Source: Ischnura elegans
Lineage: Eukaryota > Arthropoda > Insecta > Odonata > Coenagrionidae
Assembly (NCBI RefSeq): GCF_921293095.1
Contig: NC_060246.1
Location: 134,850,198 to 134,914,197, forward strand
DNA: 64,000 nt
Direction: 5' to 3'
The first letter of the stretch is position 1, and the number at the start of each line of letters is the position of its first letter. This document shows, piece after piece, positions 60,240-64,000 of this stretch. A program made the translations under genes and the position numbers. The notes beneath the pieces are model-generated. The model had not been told where the DNA came from, made no database searches, and worked only from the letters and a program-made list of their open reading frames with translations.

Positions 60240-60562
60240 TAATCTTGGTGTGGTGGTTAGAGTGTTAGCCTCCCACATAGTGGGTCCGGGTTCAAATACC
60301 GGCGGTGACAGAGGTCTTTCAGAGACTGCCTGATCCCTACTTGGGTGCTTCGTGGGAGGCAATTCAAGTTCAGCACTCCGTCCGTCGGATGGGACGTTAA
60401 GCCGTGGTCTACTTTGCGCCTTTCCATAAGAGTAGGCTAATGCCGACGCCGAGTTTCTCTACACCCTTCTTTCCCTACACATACTTCTCTGCCTTACCCT
60501 TCCCCGTCAACGAAAATGACCTCAGGTGTTGGTAGCCTCCTGCAAATACCATGGACCATAAT
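60240..60562 (+). mobile_element. tRNA-derived SINE with conserved central domain
   Basis: The head has an A-box-like TGGTGGTTAGAGTGTTAGCC (60251-60270) and a B box GGGTTCAAATACC (60288-60300). The body contains GGATGGGACGTTAAGCCGTG (60387-60406) and AGAGTAGGCTAATGCCGACG, a block also found at 56.2 kb, so it belongs to a repeat family. The 3' end is set roughly at the TGCAAATACCATGGACC block (60541-60557). It has no coding capacity and would be transcribed by RNA polymerase III. Confidence 0.75.
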
Positions 60563-62469
60563 TGTCAATTCAGGCAGTCATTATTACGGAGGCAAAAAAG
60601 GAGATAGAGGCATCTAAATTTCGATTAAATAGACCTATTTATTGACAATAAAGAACGTAGATTCCGCCAATTTTATTTAACGGGCGTTCCTCAAAGTCCG
60701 TATACATTTGTGGACAATTTACCGTCAGCGTTCTAGTTGGTTTCCTCGAGTATACTCCAGCGTCGAAGATGTGTTTACTGCTTCTAGATATCCTTTCCTT
60801 GAACGAAATCCTTAACGAAGAATGCGAAAAACAGCTAGTGGATAATTAATAAGATCAATTTTGTAAAATTGAGCTTTCTAACAGTCACTCTTAACTAATG
60901 TGAAAGAAATAGTTTCCCAGGAAAAGGTTTGGATTCAAGAAAAAATTCATAGCTAGCAAAAAATTCACTAAATGAGAATAAAGCAAGATAAAATAATGCA
61001 CTACAGATGAAAAAGAATCTTCTTTTGGTGACCTCATTTCTCTAAAAGGGTCAAGAACCTCTGATACATTATTTTTATACGTTTTATGGGAACATTTTGT
61101 TAATTAGTACGCTCGCTCGACATGATCGGTGGGGTTCATTGATGAAAGCGATTTTATCTGGATCTCGTGAAAGAGCCCCCCGTGTGAAGATTTTCCTTGC
61201 CACTAAACACTAACCGGCGTGACCTGTAGTGACATCGCGTGAGGTGGTAGGGCGTGACAAGAGCACGTGATCAGTTCGTGCGAGGTAACGCTTGGAAGCC
61301 GCAGTAATTGGCGTCAACCATACCCGGCGCACTCTGTGATCTCAACTGTTTTCCTCTGTGAAAGTTTTACTCATCCGTAGTTCTCCCGCATGAAAGATAA
61401 TTCCAGAGGGAAGCTGCCACGTGATGCGACTGAGGTCAAAGTGGTGGTCAAATCACTAAATAAAATTTCAATTTTTCACCCTCACCGAATTGGTTATTAT
61501 TTTCTGATTCTGAAAATGCAACAATTAGGGATAGAAATTGGACCACATAAAAAGAAAATATCAAGAGGTAAAGAAATAAACATCTAACACAAAACTACTC
61601 ATGAATTACTATGGCGTGGATAGGATTCCCATAAAAATTTGTTTAATAATAGTAGTTAAGTGTAATTACATCCATAACGATTATATAAAGAAAACTAGAG
61701 TAAAATAAATAATAGGACGTAGGTGACAGTTCATTTTTAAAATAGCACCGCGGATGCACAAGCCGAGATGGGATTTTGAATGAACTCGATTACATATAAA
61801 AAGGCACATAATAAGACATAGAAATTTGACAATCAAATGTAGCAGGACAGGAGAGCAGAGTATAAAAATAAGTTTAGGTCATTCAAATTGAAATCAACTA
61901 CTAAATAAGTTTTTTTTTCCCGGCTGCTACGGACCAAAATTTTATGAACGGGGTCTGAGAATAAGGTCGATCAGTTCTCTAACAAGATGAAAAAGAAGAT
62001 AGATCTCTGGAAATAGGCGGAAATGAAAAAATACCTTTAGTGGATGATTACCTTCCGATAATAAATTTTGGAGTATCAAACTAACGGCGAATAAAAAAGA
62101 GAAGTGTTCGAAAATCCATATTAACCTTAGATGTAGAGAGCAACCCCCTTGCAGAGAGGCTCAGAATTAGAATGCTACACTTAAAATTTTCTAGCATTAA
62201 AACGGGATGAGATTGGAGAGACCTAGAGGATAGTATTTTGATATCACGCTTTATGTTCGGATTCGATGGTAACAATTTCTTTAGGTAGGTACCCATCCAA
62301 AAATATAGAAACAAATTGATTATTTTTACGCCCAATATGCGGCTTCCATAAAATTGAGCTACTCTTGAAGAAAAAACCCCTGCTCACGCCGATGCATAAA
62401 TCCTATTTTTAGTTAGTTCTTACGCTACCTCTTTCGATCACTATAAACTGTTGGAATAAAGTTACCTGG
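60563..62469. other. Unassigned AT-rich DNA
   Basis: Nothing was recognised. Confidence 0.4.
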
Positions 62470-62660
62470 TGAGGCAGCAGGGGCGGATTCAGCATCAAAT
62501 TGGCGGAGGAGGATCATGACCTGGGTCCGGAGAGTATGGAATACCCGTTGGAAAGGGTTTTGACCGTTGGGAGTGCTGTGCTCTAGGATAAATGCAACTC
62601 AAACTTCTCTCACATTTGGGACTCGTAGCAATGTCTTTGAATATACACTCCCTTTACTCA

Positions 62661-62860
62661 TAAAATAAATTACTTGGTTCTATTCTACACTTCATTTCAA
62701 ATAGCACGACCCGGGTTTCAGCATCTTGATCTCTCACCTGATGATAGCACGACCCGGGTTTCAGCATCTTGTGCTATCATCAGGTGAGAGATCAAGATGA
62801 TGAAACCCGGGTCGTGCTATTTGAAATGAAGCGTGGAATAGAACCAAGTAATTTATTTTA
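62661..62860. repeat. 90-bp inverted repeat with 20-bp spacer (Penelope-type)
   Basis: 62661-62750 is the reverse complement of 62771-62860 with three mismatches. The spacer (62751-62770) repeats the block GACCCGGGTTTCAGCATCTT found at 62708-62727. The sequence is a snap-back arrangement of a hammerhead-bearing terminal repeat. Confidence 0.92.
62740..62790 (-). ncRNA. Hammerhead ribozyme-like motif
   Basis: On the minus strand CTGATGA (62783-62777) is followed by a stem-loop with AGCA/TGCT, then GAAA (62762-62759), ACCCGGGT and the cleavage triplet GTC (ending 62751). GTGC follows, which can pair back with the GCAC upstream. All core positions of a type I hammerhead are present: CUGAUGA, GAAA, and U-C before the cut. 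Stem III is only CCC/GGG with no loop, so a single molecule could hardly fold. Because CCCGGG is self-complementary, two molecules could share stem III, as described for minimal hammerheads of Penelope-like elements. Confidence 0.65.
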
Positions 62861-63058
62861 ATTTATTTTATGGTGAAGCAGTTCCACAAAGTAACGCCTG
62901 AGACCGTGTCTTATAGAAAAAAAAACTTCCTCTACTCATTTAAAAGAGACAAAAACTATTAAACTAAGTAAAAAAATTAAAAAGTTTTGATGAAATCTGG
63001 ATTGGGGTAATGAACCCTGTAACGCCCCCCCCCCCAAAAATCCGCCCCGGTGCGGCAG

Positions 63059-64000
63059 CTGCTCCCGATCGGAAATAACGTTTAGTTGATATTAATAGGG
63101 AATCATGAGTACCTAGCTGTGGAAAATCACGAAGTAATTCATTTTATTACCTTCATATAACTTCAAAATTCTACAGATTGCAATTGTCGACAATGGTATT
63201 TAGGAAAGAGGGATCTTTCTCGTGGCCGCTATAGTTATTCGTTGTGGTTATTACAGTTGAGATCACGTAGCTCGATGTAATGAAGCGACCTGCCAACATT
63301 TCTACCAGCTACTTTTCGAGGAGCGATGCATGGAAACAATTTCTGGTTATGCCTCGCCTCAATCTCGGTTCCTCTCAAAGCGAAGAGACCCATGGAGACG
63401 GTTCATCGAAGCCTGCAGGCAAGTTGCCCGGGCTAGTCCAGTAATTTGGGTCATCGTGTTCACGCAAAATACAAATTTGTTTGAAATAACATTTAATATT
63501 TGATTGACTTTACCAATATATTATTGTCAAAACTAAATTCGATGATGCTGGGTGAGCAGTTGAGTTTGTCAACGTTTTTCAATCAGAAAGCAAGTTTGAT
63601 GCAAAGGAATTTAATAATTTGGACATAAAGGAAATTTTTACTAATTTCTAATAATTGTTCGAAAATGATATCAAATTTCATATGATATCTCCCTGAATAT
63701 TTTTTTCTGTTTCCTGGAAATAAATATCGCATTACCATAACTACTTCGTTTGCGCAAAATACATCCGCATAATTAATATTCAGCCTCTTCGACGAACCAG
63801 TTAATTCGTTGGATAAAATGCAGTTTCTGGCGTAATACGGTAGAAATCTTTGATATTTAACAAAATGAGAGAATTTGTCTATCCCCGACTTATTTATTTC
63901 AACCAAGCCAAGTTCCGGCACATAACGCCGTTTTCAAGGCTCTGAAAATGGCATTTTGTGGAAGTAGACAAGTACTTTTATCATGCTTAACTTCATTCTA
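63059..64000. other. Unassigned AT-rich DNA
   Basis: Nothing was recognised. A 112-codon minus-strand frame (63583-63921) has no motif, and its composition follows the AT-rich surroundings. Confidence 0.4.

Larger units (their letters stand above)
62478..63050. mobile_element. Non-autonomous hAT-type element
   Basis: The left end CAGGGGCGGATT (62478-62489) and the right end AATCCGCCCCGG (63039-63050) are inverted copies with one mismatch. They are flanked by 8-bp repeats TGAGGCAG (62470-62477) and TGCGGCAG (63051-63058), one mismatch apart. CAG-starting termini plus 8-bp target duplications are the hAT signature. The 573-bp interior has no transposase, and an insertion with a 90-bp palindrome is nested in it. 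Confidence 0.75.

Noticed and set aside
63583..63921. 112-codon minus-strand frame
   Set aside because: Its composition follows AT-rich background and no domain was recognised.
1..64000. CRISPR arrays, operons, bacterial promoters or ribosome binding sites
   Set aside because: No regularly spaced short repeats or gene strings. Composition and element content are those of an animal genome, so bacterial signals are not expected.

Overview
The window looks like animal nuclear DNA, most likely from an arthropod. It is AT-rich, has no operons and no long open reading frames, and carries metazoan transposable-element families: Penelope-like elements, several non-LTR retrotransposon (LINE) tails, a mariner, a hAT-type element, and tRNA- and 5S-derived SINE-like sequences. 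I found no host protein-coding exon that I can defend. The readable protein fragments all belong to mobile elements, except one short unassigned remnant near 30.7 kb. The window is best read as intergenic or intronic sequence with GC-rich islands; the one at 44.05-44.93 kb is the best candidate for a promoter or first exon.

Layout. 0-16.6 kb: mostly unassigned AT-rich DNA, with GC-rich islands (1.25, 8.3 and 15.1 kb), two Penelope-type terminal-repeat remnants (2.6 and 12.7 kb), an inverted pair of related segments (8.86-9.0 and 13.05-13.2 kb) and a 108-bp tandem repeat in three copies (14.8-15.1 kb). 16.6-17.65 kb: a 5'-truncated Penelope-like element with inverted terminal arms and a 12-bp target duplication. 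21.1 kb: a 5S rRNA-derived sequence. 23.28-25.30 kb: a 2-kb DNA transposon without a recognisable transposase, its ends packed with short palindromes. 28.5-29.5 kb: two tandem copies of a 475-bp LINE-derived unit. 31.96-32.81 kb: a second, much younger Penelope-like element of the same architecture. 33.5-36.9 kb: three 3' tails of one LINE family; a fourth is at 59.6 kb. 38.6-41.1 kb: a SINE, a LINE tail with an R2-type endonuclease domain, and a deleted mariner with an internal templated duplication. 43.0-44.04 kb: ancient local repeats. 46.8-47.0 kb: a tRNA-Gly-derived SINE. 48.1-50.0 kb: two LINE tails in and between two diverged direct repeats. 56-60.6 kb: further SINE and Penelope fragments. 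62.47-63.06 kb: a hAT-type element with a 90-bp palindrome nested inside it that carries a hammerhead ribozyme-like motif.

The main theme is the Penelope-like material. Two insertions share one structure: target duplication, terminal repeat, GIY-YIG endonuclease end of the ORF, inverted copy of the terminal repeat, a short 31-35 bp tail, target duplication. At least six loci carry hammerhead-like signatures (CUGAUGA-like box, stem-loop, GAAA). All assignments come from reading the sequence alone. Family names below superfamily level, and element ages, are inference.
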